The translations under genes and the position numbers were made by a program. Below are positions 24,321 to 32,706 of a stretch of 35,081 nucleotides of DNA, one piece after another; the stretch's first letter is position 1; the number at the start of each line of letters is the position of its first letter. The notes below the pieces were generated by a model that worked only from the letters and a program-made list of their open reading frames with translations, was not told the DNA's origin and searched no databases. Location: NCBI RefSeq assembly GCF_934643285.1, contig NZ_CAKUBT010000018.1, forward strand, positions 1 to 35,081, in the 5' to 3' direction. This stretch comes from an uncultured Ellagibacter sp. GTDB taxonomy: Bacteria; Actinomycetota; Coriobacteriia; Coriobacteriales; Eggerthellaceae.

Positions 24321-27300
24321 TTAGGCTTTCTCGATCTTGTACATGCCGCCCGAGCGTCCAGGAGAGGTTCCCTCGGGGTCTGCCAGGGGATAGATCTCAC
24401 TGATCGTCGGGTCGAGCATCGTCTGCAGGTGGATGCCCGAGCCGATTGCCGGGTTGCCCTTGCGGGTTTGTTCGCCTTCGATGGCGATGTCTTGCGCACC
24501 GTAGGCGCGATGCCCGTAGCCGTAGGCCACGCCGAAGGTGCCTTCGGCGATGCCGCCGCGAACCATGGCCTCACCTTCCATCACGTCACCCGAGGGGTTC
24601 GTGATCTTGATGGTGTCGCCATCCTTGATGGCGAGCGCCTTCGCGTCGTCGCGGTTGAGCTCGAGGTAGTTGTGGTCGCACAAGTCGCGCATGATCGGGC
24701 TGTTGGCCAAGAAGGAGATCGAACGGAAGCGCGGCTTGTAGTTCGTCGAGCGGAACGGGTATTCCTCGCGCGAGTAATGGTCCTCGAGCGTGGAGTTGTC
24801 GGCGAAGCGCTCGGGGTCGTTGGTAAGCGTGCCCGAGAGCTTTTCCCCGGTGTAGGGGTTCGCGTCGGCCGCCTTGCGGTTGCTGTAGAAGTGCGTCAAG
24901 TTCTCGGTGGCGTACTTGATGGCGCCGTTCTTGCCGATGCAGTCCTCCATGGGCCAGAAGCGACCGCCGCGCGAGAGCACGTTCAAAACCTTCGGCCACT
25001 CCTCTTCGCTCACGGCGTTCTTCCATGCTTCGGGAAGGTTGTCGAGCGCCTGCAGCTTCATGTCCTTGGAGGCGACATCGTCGACGGGGGTGGCGTCGTA
25101 GGCGAGGTTGGCAACGGCTTTCAGGAAGAAGTCGCACGCGTCGTTGAGCGGCCAGGTCTTGCCGTCGACGTCGGTCATGGCGTTGTCGCCGAAGCCGGGC
25201 ATGTCGCAGACCTTGGCAACGTCGCAGCAGAACGCCTCGAAGCTTGCATGGCGGCCGCCCGAGATCTCGATGGTCTCGGGAGTCTTCGCAGGCCAGCGGA
25301 CGGAGTTGCCCTTGCTCTTGAAGAAGCCCTCGTTGGTGACTACGCCGAAGCTCTCAAAGGGGTTCGTGTCGGGCACGATGTAGTCGGCGTACTGCGCATG
25401 CTCGCCGATGACGACGTCGCAAGCGATGTGCAGCGGGATGATCGAGGTGTCCTTCATACGCTCGAGTACGGAGTCGCGCAGAAGGCCGGAGGTCGCCTGG
25501 AGGGTGTTGGTCATCCAGGACATGACGATCTTCGCCTGATAGGGATACTTGCACAGCGCCGAGATGAGCGCCTGGTTGTCCGAGACGCCGGTGTGGCTGA
25601 ACCAGGGAAGCAGTGGCTTCGGGTCGGTTTCGCCTGCGGCGACGCGGTTTTTGTACTCGTCGGTCTTCTTCCAGATGCGCTTCGTGCGGCCGATGTTCTG
25701 GCAGTTCTTTGCGTCGGTGAGCGCCGGCTTGCCCGCGATGGTGGAAAGCTTGTAGCGCTTGCCGTCGGCGGTGGTGGCGGCTCCGATGCGGCGGGCAACC
25801 ATGCCGCCGAGCATCTGGTTCGAGCCGATGAGCGCGTTTAAGAAGGTATAGGCGGCCATGGAGCTCACGCCGTTGGCAGCTGCGGTCGAGCCGAGGCCCG
25901 TCGTTGCGGCCTTCACGCCGTGGGAAGTGAACTCGCGCGCAACGTCTTCAATCGTCTCGCGCGGCACGCCGCAGATCTCGGCGTACTCGTCCATGGTGTT
26001 CGAGAAAGCGCTGTCCTTGAGGTAGAGGAACGCGGAGCGGACCTTGATGCCGTTCACTTCGCCCTCGAAGTCGATGAGGCCTCGCTCGGCGTCGGTGTTT
26101 AAGGCCGCCTCGTTCTTCTCGGCGTCCATGACCACGTAGTAGGTCGGCTTGGTCTTCGCTGTGGGATCGGCCTCGGGCTCGGTGAGCCCTGCGTCCGCGG
26201 CGGTCATGAGCTTGCCGTTGTTCGCGGAGGACTCGTCGTCGATGACGAGGAAGGTTGCGCTCGTGTAGGAGGCGAAACCGCCGGCGACGGCAGCCTTGTA
26301 GCTGGTGAATCCCAGATAATCGGCGTTGTAGGCCTTGTTCTCGATGATCCAGCGGGTCATGCCGAGGGCCAACTGGCCGTTCGTGGCGGTCTTGATGGGG
26401 TGCCAGGTGATGCCCTTGGCACCCGGCGTGCAGCAGCCATTGCCGAGCACGGGGTCGAAGACGTCCATCTTTGCGCCATGCTCTTGCAGGTTGATCAGGG
26501 TGTCACGTGCAATTTCCTGGAAGCTCTTGCCGTTAGTTCCAGGTGCGGTGCCCAACCACAGAATATATTCGGCGTCTAATGCGTCGGGGCGAAGGGAACG
26601 GGACCCAGTGTGAAAGTACGAACTCGCACTTGCGGAGCCGCCTCAAGTGGAGGCGTGGCCAAATTGGTTGACCGACCCGAAGCAGTTCGCGAAGCGTCCG
26701 CCGAAGGTGGTGCGGCCGTCGCCACGCCCGCCCAAAAGGACGAACTGGTTGGATTTCGGTCCGAGCGTCGGCTCGTCGGGATTGAGCGGCGTCTCGGTGT
26801 CATGGATGGAGAGGAAGCCTTCGATTTCCTGGTCTTCCCCGATGTCGGCGAACAGCTTGCCGCCTTCCGTGACTTCCTTGATGAGCTGATCCCAGCTGAT
26901 GGGCTTCCACTTGCCCTCGCCTCGAGCGCCCGCGCGCTTGAGCGGCATGGTGATGCGGTCGGGCTGCCCATAGCCGTCCTGCGTCGCCTGGCCGCGTCCG
27001 CACGACGTGCCGCGCGTGGAGTTGCCATAGCCGTTGGCATAGCTCATAGAGCGATAGGCGTCCTCAAGCGGCGCCTCGAACGGCAGGTACGGGTTTGCGC
27101 AGCTTGGGTTGTACGGGTTTCCGCCGACCGAGTAAAGCGTGCCGCCGTCGCGGGAAAGCTTCAGTCGGTTGCCGCATGAGCTGTAGCATCCCAAGCAAGC
27201 ACTGTAGCGGACGATGACGTCTTCGTTTATGTTGACGTCTCCGGTTTTCGGGTCGACCGAAGCTTCCAGCGGCTGGCCGTGGCCCGTTGCCGGCGCTGCG

Positions 27301-27425
27301 AAGTCAGCGTCTGCAGCAAGCGCTTTGTGGCTTTGCCCGGAGATGCCGACGCCCGCGACGCTCAAAGCGCCCGCGGCCCCCATGGCGGCAAGGAAGCTCC
27401 TTCGACTCATTTTGGTCGATTCCAT
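24321..27425 (-). CDS. TtrA-like molybdopterin oxidoreductase with in-frame UGA read as selenocysteine (Sec261)
   Basis: Read through one TGA (26643-26645), this is a 1034-residue protein, close to the roughly 1020 of TtrA. It begins with a Tat signal (SRRSFLAAMGAAG, residues 7-19). The [4Fe-4S] ligands are C77, C80, C84 and C142. It continues through an ITEGGKLF segment and GSVNQFGHAST. The TGA comes next (codon 261), followed in the same frame by GGSASASSYFHTGS, 773 further codons, and the DMSO-reductase-family end. In the TtrA/ArrA branch this position holds the Mo-ligating cysteine, so a selenocysteine Mo ligand is inferred. ATG at 27425 follows AAGGAGGGG. It probably reduces an external sulfur, selenium or arsenic oxyanion; the substrate is unproven. 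The alternative is a recent nonsense mutation. Confidence 0.8.
26610..26645 (-). promoter_or_regulatory. UGA codon followed by a bacterial SECIS-like hairpin
   Basis: On the minus strand UGA (26645-26643) is followed after 11 bases by AAGUGCG (26631-26625), loop AGUU (26624-26621) and CGUACUU (26620-26614): a 7-bp stem with one G-U pair. Bacterial SECIS elements have their apical loop about 16-37 bases after the UGA and a G in the first two loop positions. Here the loop starts 18 bases on, with G second. Confidence 0.6.
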
Positions 27426-27680
27426 AATTCCCCTCCTTCTCGAAAAAATCGTGGAACCTTGAGGCCTAGTCTCGCAAGAAAGAGGGCGCGTCGTCATCGT
27501 AAGAGGATGGGTATATCGACCCTAATGCCCCATTTCCGGGTCTAACCACATTGTGACTATATTTCGTGTTTCCCCAGGAAAACGGGGTTGGTTATTAATC
27601 TAGTTACAGGTTTATCGGATAGATGGGCGAAAGGTGCGCTACACTTTTCCTATTGGGGGAAAGAGCGGGAGGAGATTGGC
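27426..27680. promoter_or_regulatory. Divergent control region between the selenoprotein operon and the LuxR-type regulator
   Basis: The region contains three short inverted repeats: GGGT-N6-ACCC (27509-27522), AATG-CCC-CATT (27524-27534) and CCCC-N8-GGGG (27572-27587). TACACT (27640-27645) may be a -10 for the regulator, but no -35 is clear. These are candidate sites for the divergent regulator. Confidence 0.35.
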
Positions 27681-29528
27681 ATGGCGTTCTCACTTAAGGC
27701 GCTGCCGCTTCAGCTTCGACGAAGCGTTGGGCTGGGGTGCTATCTCGCTTGGGTATATTGCTCGCTATTTTCGTGCGGGCTCGTCCCCGTGGTCATTCGG
27801 CTGTGCAGCATCGAGCGCTCATGGGTGTATTCCGGGATCGGCGAGGCCATCGCTGCGATTGCTGTTATCGTCGTGTACGCGCTGCTGCGCGGGAGGGGGC
27901 GCGGTGAGGCGGCGCAGCACATGATCGGCGCGCTTGGTGCCGGCTGCGCATGCATCGGGTCCGTTCTCGTCTGGGTGAGCCATCTCGACATCTCGTGGTA
28001 TGCCGCGCTCACCGTGGCAGGCGGCCTGTGCTGCGGCGTGGGGCTTTCCCTGCTCGGGATCTTGTGGGGATCCCGCTTCAGCTACTGCGACGAGGAGCAC
28101 ATCGAATCGACCGTGCCGCTGTCGTTTGTGATCTCGTTTGTCGTGTACTTCGTGCTTTTGGCGGTGAAGGGGCCGCTGTTCATGGTGGTGGACGCCGTCT
28201 TGCCCGTCGTGTCCGTGTGGATTGTGTTTCGCCCTCGCTGCGGTCGCAGCGTCTCTGCCGATGGGGAGGCGGTCGGTGCGCTCGCTCATGTAGGGCTGCG
28301 CAAGCAGTTTTCCCATCTGGTCTCCCTTTTTGTGCTGTACTTTCTCATCTGGTTTCAGATCGCGCTGTTCCGCGTTGCGTCCTCGCCGATGACGTATGGC
28401 GGGCGATTCATGCACTACCTCGTGCCGTTCTCCATTGCGGCGGTGCTTGCGATTGCGGCGTTTCTCACGTGCATGCGACAGACGCGCTTCTTGAACTTCA
28501 CCTTCCTCTATCGCTGGTCGGTGCCGCTGATGATTATCGGTTGCGGTCTTCTGCTGATCGACCTGGGCATTCCCGAGCAGCATAGCGTCGCATATGCGGT
28601 CAACTTCATCGCCATGTTCGGCGTCCAGATGTGCGTGTGGGTTGTGGCGCCGAAGTATGTGAGGCGCATCGGCGTGTCGTCGTTTGTCCTGTTCGGCGGC
28701 TTGTTTGCTGCGGAAGGCCTGGGAATTTCCCTGGCGCTCACCCTTTCGCTGCCACTTTTCGATGTTGGTGCGCCCGCTCTTGCGAACTTGACGCTTATCG
28801 CGACGGGGGCAGTCGCGCTCGTCGCGATGCTTGTCGGCTTCAACCCGCGCTGGCTGTTCTTGAGCGATGCCGTGCGTCGCTTCACCGACGCGGAGTTCGC
28901 CATGTCGATTCCTCGCTTGGCATGCTCGGCGTGCGCGAGCCCGTGCTCTGATGCGGGCGCTGCGGGGAATGGCGTGGCTCGCAGCGCGGCTGGCGGATGT
29001 GCTTCTGGAACCGATGCTCCTGCGGCTCCCGTGAATGCTATTGCGGACGGGGCACTTGCTGTTGGCGGTCCGAGCGCTATGGGTGGCGTTGCTATCGGAG
29101 CGAACGCTTCTGGCGCCGGTGCGAATGCCTCCGGCGGCGTTACGGCTGGTGCGAATGATGCGGGCTCAGGTGTGGAATACGGCGTTGCGGCTTCAGGTGG
29201 CATGCCTTTTGGCTTCGCCTCTACCTCTGCACCTGGCCCTGTTGCCAGGTCGGGTTCTGCCGTGCCACTTTCCGCGGGGGAGGAGCTCGCCTCCATCTTC
29301 GAGAAGACGGCGGAAGAGCTCCAGTCGCGCTATGGGCTTACCGAGCGCGAGACGCAGATCGCCGCGCTGCTCTTGTCGGGGCGCAGCCGCCCGTTCATCC
29401 GCGATGAGCTCGTCATCTCGCTCAACACCGTGCATGCGCACGCGCGCAACATCTACTCGAAGTGCGGCGTGCATTCCCAGCAGGAGTTCATGGACTTCGT
29501 GCACATCGATTCGCGCGAAAGCGAGTAA
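27681..29528 (+). CDS. Membrane-bound LuxR-type transcriptional regulator
   Basis: This 615-residue protein joins about 12 hydrophobic helices (residues 1 to about 400) to a C-terminal LuxR/GerE helix-turn-helix (about 553-605: LTERETQIAALLLSGRSRP, then ISLNTVHAHARNIYSKCG). Between them lies a 110-residue Ala/Gly/Ser linker that starts with a cysteine group, CSACASPC. The design is common in Eggerthellaceae, where many copies sit beside molybdoenzyme operons and are thought to sense a substrate through the membrane part. GGAGGAG before the ATG at 27681 selects this start and removes 31 upstream codons. It is divergent from the TtrABC-like operon, its likely target. Confidence 0.88.
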   Translation: MAFSLKALPLQLRRSVGLGCYLAWVYCSLFSCGLVPVVIRLCSIERSWVYSGIGEAIAAIAVIVVYALLRGRGRGEAAQHMIGALGAGCACIGSVLVWVSHLDISWYAALTVAGGLCCGVGLSLLGILWGSRFSYCDEEHIESTVPLSFVISFVVYFVLLAVKGPLFMVVDAVLPVVSVWIVFRPRCGRSVSADGEAVGALAHVGLRKQFSHLVSLFVLYFLIWFQIALFRVASSPMTYGGRFMHYLVPFSIAAVLAIAAFLTCMRQTRFLNFTFLYRWSVPLMIIGCGLLLIDLGIPEQHSVAYAVNFIAMFGVQMCVWVVAPKYVRRIGVSSFVLFGGLFAAEGLGISLALTLSLPLFDVGAPALANLTLIATGAVALVAMLVGFNPRWLFLSDAVRRFTDAEFAMSIPRLACSACASPCSDAGAAGNGVARSAAGGCASGTDAPAAPVNAIADGALAVGGPSAMGGVAIGANASGAGANASGGVTAGANDAGSGVEYGVAASGGMPFGFASTSAPGPVARSGSAVPLSAGEELASIFEKTAEELQSRYGLTERETQIAALLLSGRSRPFIRDELVISLNTVHAHARNIYSKCGVHSQQEFMDFVHIDSRESE

Positions 29529-29683
29529 CCGAGAAGGGCGGTGTGTGGGCCGCGCGCCCCAGGTCGCCCGCCCGCGCGTGCCGCGAGTTTCGGAGCGCTT
29601 GCGAGTGGACGGCGCCGTATGATACGGTCGCGTCTCGTCACCGCGGCGCGCCCTGCAAGGCCACGCCTTCTTCCCATCGCCCC

Positions 29684-29716
29684 AAAAAAAGAAAAAGCCC
29701 GCCAAACGGCGAGCTT
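29684..29716 (-). terminator. Intrinsic terminator of the NifX-like gene
   Basis: On the minus strand, AAGCTCGCC pairs with GGCGGGCTT (29708-29716 with 29695-29703, one G-U pair) around GTTT. A T-rich run with a single C follows (complement of 29684-29696). Confidence 0.88.
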
Positions 29717-29742
29717 TCTACGCGATTCTCTTTTTCACTTCT

Positions 29743-30156
29743 TTACGCGTTCGCTGTGAAGAAGTTCGCTTCCAGCTTCGCGAACGCATCGTCGACTTCT
29801 GCTTCTTCCTCGTCGTTGTTGAAGGCGAGGGTGTGGCACAGCTCGTCGGCGCCGATGAGCGTGTGGTTAATGTAAGCTTCGAGCACTTCGCGCGCCGAGC
29901 CTTCGACGCCAGCGACGACTTCGACGCCGGCGTGGCAGAGCATGTTTGCGAAGTCGTAGTCGATCCCGCCGGTGATAATGGTGCTGACGCCCAGGTCAAT
30001 GAACATCTGCGTGGTGTCCTCGGCGGAAAGCCCAGGGTTCGGCAGGTTGCGGCAGTCAGCGATAATCCCTCGTTCGACGGTGTAGCACATGAAGCTCGCG
30101 CAATGCACGGCATGGGGCGATACGCCTAAACCCTCGCATGCTACGATAATAATCAT
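29743..30156 (-). CDS. NifX/NifB-type (dinitrogenase iron-molybdenum cofactor family) protein
   Basis: This 137-residue protein has the small alpha/beta fold of the NifX/NafY family (PF02579): a beta start MIIIVAC, a mid segment GLSAEDTTQMFIDLGVSTIITGGI and a C-terminal VEVVAGVEGSAREVLEAYI. Such proteins bind metal-sulfur clusters or their precursors. Stand-alone copies occur widely in anaerobes without nitrogen fixation and have no settled role. An acidic tail (DEEEAEVDD) is added. GAAGGAACG precedes the ATG. No nif genes are nearby. Confidence 0.85.
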   Translation of the reverse strand: MIIIVACEGLGVSPHAVHCASFMCYTVERGIIADCRNLPNPGLSAEDTTQMFIDLGVSTIITGGIDYDFANMLCHAGVEVVAGVEGSAREVLEAYINHTLIGADELCHTLAFNNDEEEAEVDDAFAKLEANFFTANA

Positions 30157-30159
30157 CTA

Positions 30160-30354
30160 TCACGTTCCTTCTCTAATCTTCTCGTTGTATCCAAGATAAC
30201 GTGCGGGGAACGCGATTTGAATGGTGCGCCCGCCAGCGGAATTATAGATGCCACGAGTGACATTTAACGCGCATGCGGTGCACGAAACGACCATGGTTCC
30301 ATCATGATTCAATAGTTTGCATCCTACCATCTGGCTGAATTGCCTGCGGTTCAT
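30160..30354 (-). CDS. Possible small gene upstream of the NifX-like gene
   Basis: A 64-residue frame, M-NRRQFSQMVGCKLL to GYNEKIREGT, ends three bases before the NifX-like start and contains that gene's ribosome-binding site. It has a CTAC pair and no recognised family. The reading frame is open further upstream to 30486, but that part is Pro/Arg-rich and looks non-coding. The preceding TGGAG lies too close to the ATG for a normal site. Coupling to the next gene is the only supportive context. Confidence 0.35.
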   Translation of the reverse strand: MNRRQFSQMVGCKLLNHDGTMVVSCTACALNVTRGIYNSAGGRTIQIAFPARYLGYNEKIREGT

Positions 30355-30486
30355 ACTCCATAGGTGAGGAATCTTTGCGGCGAAGAGGCCTGCTGGAAGG
30401 GGGAACCGCGACGGAAGGGGCGGGCGGGGCGGACGTTCAGCTGAGGGGTTGAGGTTGACATCCTCAGGTTGGCTGACCAGGTACAA

Positions 30487-30817
30487 GATAGAGCGAATGC
30501 GAGTCAGCCTTTGCGCATGATGGATTTGGGGCGTCTTTGCGGCTCATTTTCATTTGGGGGCGCACTCCCTTTCCGGGGGAGCCGCCCTTGCCCCTTCGGC
30601 TTCCCAATATGAGGCCCTTTGCGGTCTGCTGCTCTTAGGGCGTGTTTGCCTGCTCGCTTTTCCGCAGTGCCGAAGTGCCCCGCAGAATCGCACTGACGAG
30701 AAGCCCATAAGGGCGAATCGGCGGGAAAACTGTGCCGCAGCACGTAATCGGGAAAGCCCACGCACCAAACACCGTTGTCCTCGTGCACTTCCCCCTGTTT
30801 GCCTCCTCTGAGCGCCG
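30487..30817. other. Intergenic stretch without a convincing gene
   Basis: Frames are open on both strands (for example 30504-30788 minus), but composition, lack of ribosome-binding sites and mutual overlap argue against coding. Hairpin-rich words such as GGGGCACTTCGGCACTGCGG (minus strand) suggest a structured RNA or a dispersed repeat. Nothing specific was recognised. Confidence 0.4.
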
Positions 30818-31918
30818 CTACTTGTTCTCGATGCTTCCGATGTTTTTGAGCTCGATGCGGATAAGCCCGTTTGACGTGCTGGTGAACTCGATGAACTCGG
30901 GATTCTGCGCGTACTCCGCCGGGAAGGTGATCTCGATGCCGGTGTCGGTGCGGATCTTGTGGTTGCGCGTGACGCGCTTGGCAACCGCGCGCTCGACGGG
31001 CGCGTGCTCGGGAAGGTTTTCCTTCTGCGCCGCCTCGACGAAGCTGCGGCGCGGCCCCTCGTCCTCAAACACCTCTTCGACGAACTCGTCAAAGGGCACC
31101 TCATCGGAGTCTTCGGCGTTCTCTGCGACGTACGCCTTCGCCTTCGCCGTGGCGATCGCCGCATTGTTGCCGTATTCGTTGGCAACCTCCTCGACCAGGC
31201 GCATCGTCGTGTCGATGAGCTCCTTGCTCGACGCTTCCATCGTGCACTGAAGCAGGCCCTGCGGGATGAGGTAGCGCTCCTCGCCGGCAATCTCGCGTGC
31301 CTTGTCGACGAACTGCACCGACATGGTGCGCACGTCCACCAGGGCAAACGAGGAGATCTTCTGCGAGGGGCTTGGCAGGATGGCGTGGTGACGCTCGATG
31401 CGGTTCACCGACGCGCCGTCTTCGGCCTTGCTCACCTCGTGCATGAACGCCGGTTTGCTTTCAAGAAGCAGCAACCCGAAGTAGCGGGCGCTTCTCCCGG
31501 CGAACGCCGCATCGAGCTCGGCCTGGGCAGCCGCGGCTTCTTCTTCGGACATCTCCGCGAGGTCATCCGCGGCGAGCTTCGGGGCGCGCGGCGAGTCCTC
31601 GAAATCAACGACGAGCAGGTCGCACGAGGCCGGCTGCTCCATGCGGCCAAGTTCGCTTCCAAGGAACTCGGCGATCATGAGCGAGAGGTCGGTGAAGTTG
31701 CTTTGCCCGTTCAGGTAGGCGCAAAGTTCGTTTTTGAAACCGCTTTCGGCCTCGAACTCGCCGCGCTTGTTGTCGATGTTGCCGAGCGCATGCTTCGCGA
31801 CGCGCTGCACGTAGGATTTCACGTTCTTGTCCGAAAGGTCCAGCTCTTCCTGCGAAAACACGTTCGCGCATGAGACGAAATCGAAAACGTGCAAAATGGC
31901 GTGGTTGATTTTGAACAT
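30818..31918 (-). CDS. 37-kDa nucleoid-associated protein (NdpA/YejK family)
   Basis: This 366-residue protein matches the NA37/NdpA family (PF04245) from the N-terminus (INHAILHVFDFVS) through the LLVVDFEDS segment and a central FALVDVRTMSVQFVDKAREIAGE stretch. Family members bind double-stranded DNA in the nucleoid, and their precise role is unclear. The ATG at 31918 is chosen over an upstream one because GAGAGGGAG precedes it and it fits the family start. It is monocistronic, with a repeat-rich upstream region. Confidence 0.9.
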   Translation of the reverse strand: MFKINHAILHVFDFVSCANVFSQEELDLSDKNVKSYVQRVAKHALGNIDNKRGEFEAESGFKNELCAYLNGQSNFTDLSLMIAEFLGSELGRMEQPASCDLLVVDFEDSPRAPKLAADDLAEMSEEEAAAAQAELDAAFAGRSARYFGLLLLESKPAFMHEVSKAEDGASVNRIERHHAILPSPSQKISSFALVDVRTMSVQFVDKAREIAGEERYLIPQGLLQCTMEASSKELIDTTMRLVEEVANEYGNNAAIATAKAKAYVAENAEDSDEVPFDEFVEEVFEDEGPRRSFVEAAQKENLPEHAPVERAVAKRVTRNHKIRTDTGIEITFPAEYAQNPEFIEFTSTSNGLIRIELKNIGSIENK

Positions 31919-32077
31919 GGAATTGGGCTCCCTCTCGTGACGAATAGCGGGAACACACATTACCCCATGAAGTGCGCGCGGGCAAACGCTCGTCGGCTAC
32001 GTGCGGTGGGGGGCAGGCATTTGAGGTGCGCGTGAAAATGGCGGACGCAAGTCGGTCTCGGTGAGATGGAGGGGTCG

Positions 32078-32162
32078 GGCGTTTGGGAGCGCGCGGCGGA
32101 GCGGTTGGACGTTTCGGAGCGTGTGCGACGAGGGATGCTTGGGCGTTTCGGAGCGTGTGCGA
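32078..32162. repeat. Three degenerate direct repeats of about 31-34 bp period
   Basis: The words at 32108-32128 and 32142-32162 are identical for 20 of 21 bases (core CGTTTCGGAGCGTGTGCGA). A weaker copy starts at 32078 (GGCGTTTGGGAGCGCGCGG). They lie upstream of the nucleoid-protein gene in non-coding DNA. Confidence 0.7.
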
Positions 32163-32188
32163 AAATGGCGTGCGCAAGCCATTTTCGC
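32159..32188. repeat. Perfect 11-bp inverted repeat (hairpin)
   Basis: GCGAAAATGGC (32159-32169) and GCCATTTTCGC (32178-32188) flank an 8-base spacer. A partial copy of the left arm with its spacer (AAAATGGCGGACGCAAG) lies at about 32035-32051, so this is part of a repeated sequence family. Confidence 0.7.
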
Positions 32189-32220
32189 CGCGATGGAGGG
32201 TCCGGGTCGGGGTGTTCAAG

Positions 32221-32400
32221 GGCGTGTACAAAATTGACGATAAGTTGCGCAGGAATTGTGGACGACACCACAAAACGCATAATAATGGGGAATAACTCTG
32301 TTCGATTTCGCTTCGAATGGGACATTATTGGGACAGTAAAATCGATTATCGGGTCGACTTCATCGTTCCTTCACAACTTATCGTCATTTTTGTACACGCC
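32221..32400. repeat. Second MITE-like or invertible element with terminal inverted repeats
   Basis: Arms 32221-32247 and 32374-32400 are 27 bp and match inverted at 26 positions. With inner bases they reach 35 bp (three mismatches). They enclose about 110-126 bp that look more AT-rich than the flanks, with promoter-like words (TTGTGG and, about 17 bases on, ATAATA). Size resembles the element at 15332-15526, but the arm sequences differ. Either a miniature transposable element or an invertible segment would fit. Confidence 0.65.
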
Positions 32401-32496
32401 GCGGGGTTGGAGCGGAGCATTCGAAGCCGGTTGAAGCCGCCCGCTTGCGGGGAAACGCTGCGTTCGGATGGGCTCTGCTGCTAGTTGAGGGGAGCC

Positions 32497-32580
32497 GCGA
32501 GCTCGCGCGGGGAAGCGCCCGCCCGCAAGCTCGCGCGGGGAGAAGCGTCCGCCCGCGAGCTCGCGCGTGGAAGCGTCCGC
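32497..32580. repeat. Three GC-rich tandem repeats of 26-30 bp
   Basis: The units 32497-32524, 32525-32554 and 32555-32580 share GCGAGCTCGCGCGGGGAAGC followed by GTCCGC or GCCCGC. Each holds the palindrome GCGAGCTCGC (GCAAGCTCGC in the second). The array is non-coding and lies just beyond the terminator of the molybdoenzyme operon. Confidence 0.75.
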
Positions 32581-32622
32581 ATGGGACGTTCGTGGGGAGC
32601 TTTAAGCCGCCGCACGCGAACA

Positions 32623-32665
32623 TAAAGAAAGCGGGCGGGAAGGGATTGACACCCTTCCCGCCCGC
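32623..32665 (-). terminator. Strong intrinsic terminator after the zinc-ribbon gene
   Basis: A perfect 14-bp stem (32631-32644 with 32652-32665) around a short loop is followed on the minus strand by TTTCTTTAT. Confidence 0.93.
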
Positions 32666-32706
32666 GTGGAAGCGGTCGGATTGTGGCAGCTTATGCGCCC
32701 CCGGCC

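Noticed and set aside
24321..26555. Treating the region as a separate 744-residue gene starting at an internal TTG
   Set aside because: It would lack the Fe-S domain and Tat signal, has no ribosome-binding site, and its frame continues upstream without a break to the TGA at 26643.
30590..30720. Possible tmRNA or other stable RNA gene (minus strand)
   Set aside because: A GCAAACACGCCC...TAAGAGCAGC stretch recalls tmRNA, but the tRNA-like ends and a full tag frame are absent.
30504..30788. 94-codon minus-strand frame upstream of the nucleoid-protein terminus
   Set aside because: Low-complexity, Arg/Pro/Lys-rich, overlapped by open frames on the other strand, and without translation signals.
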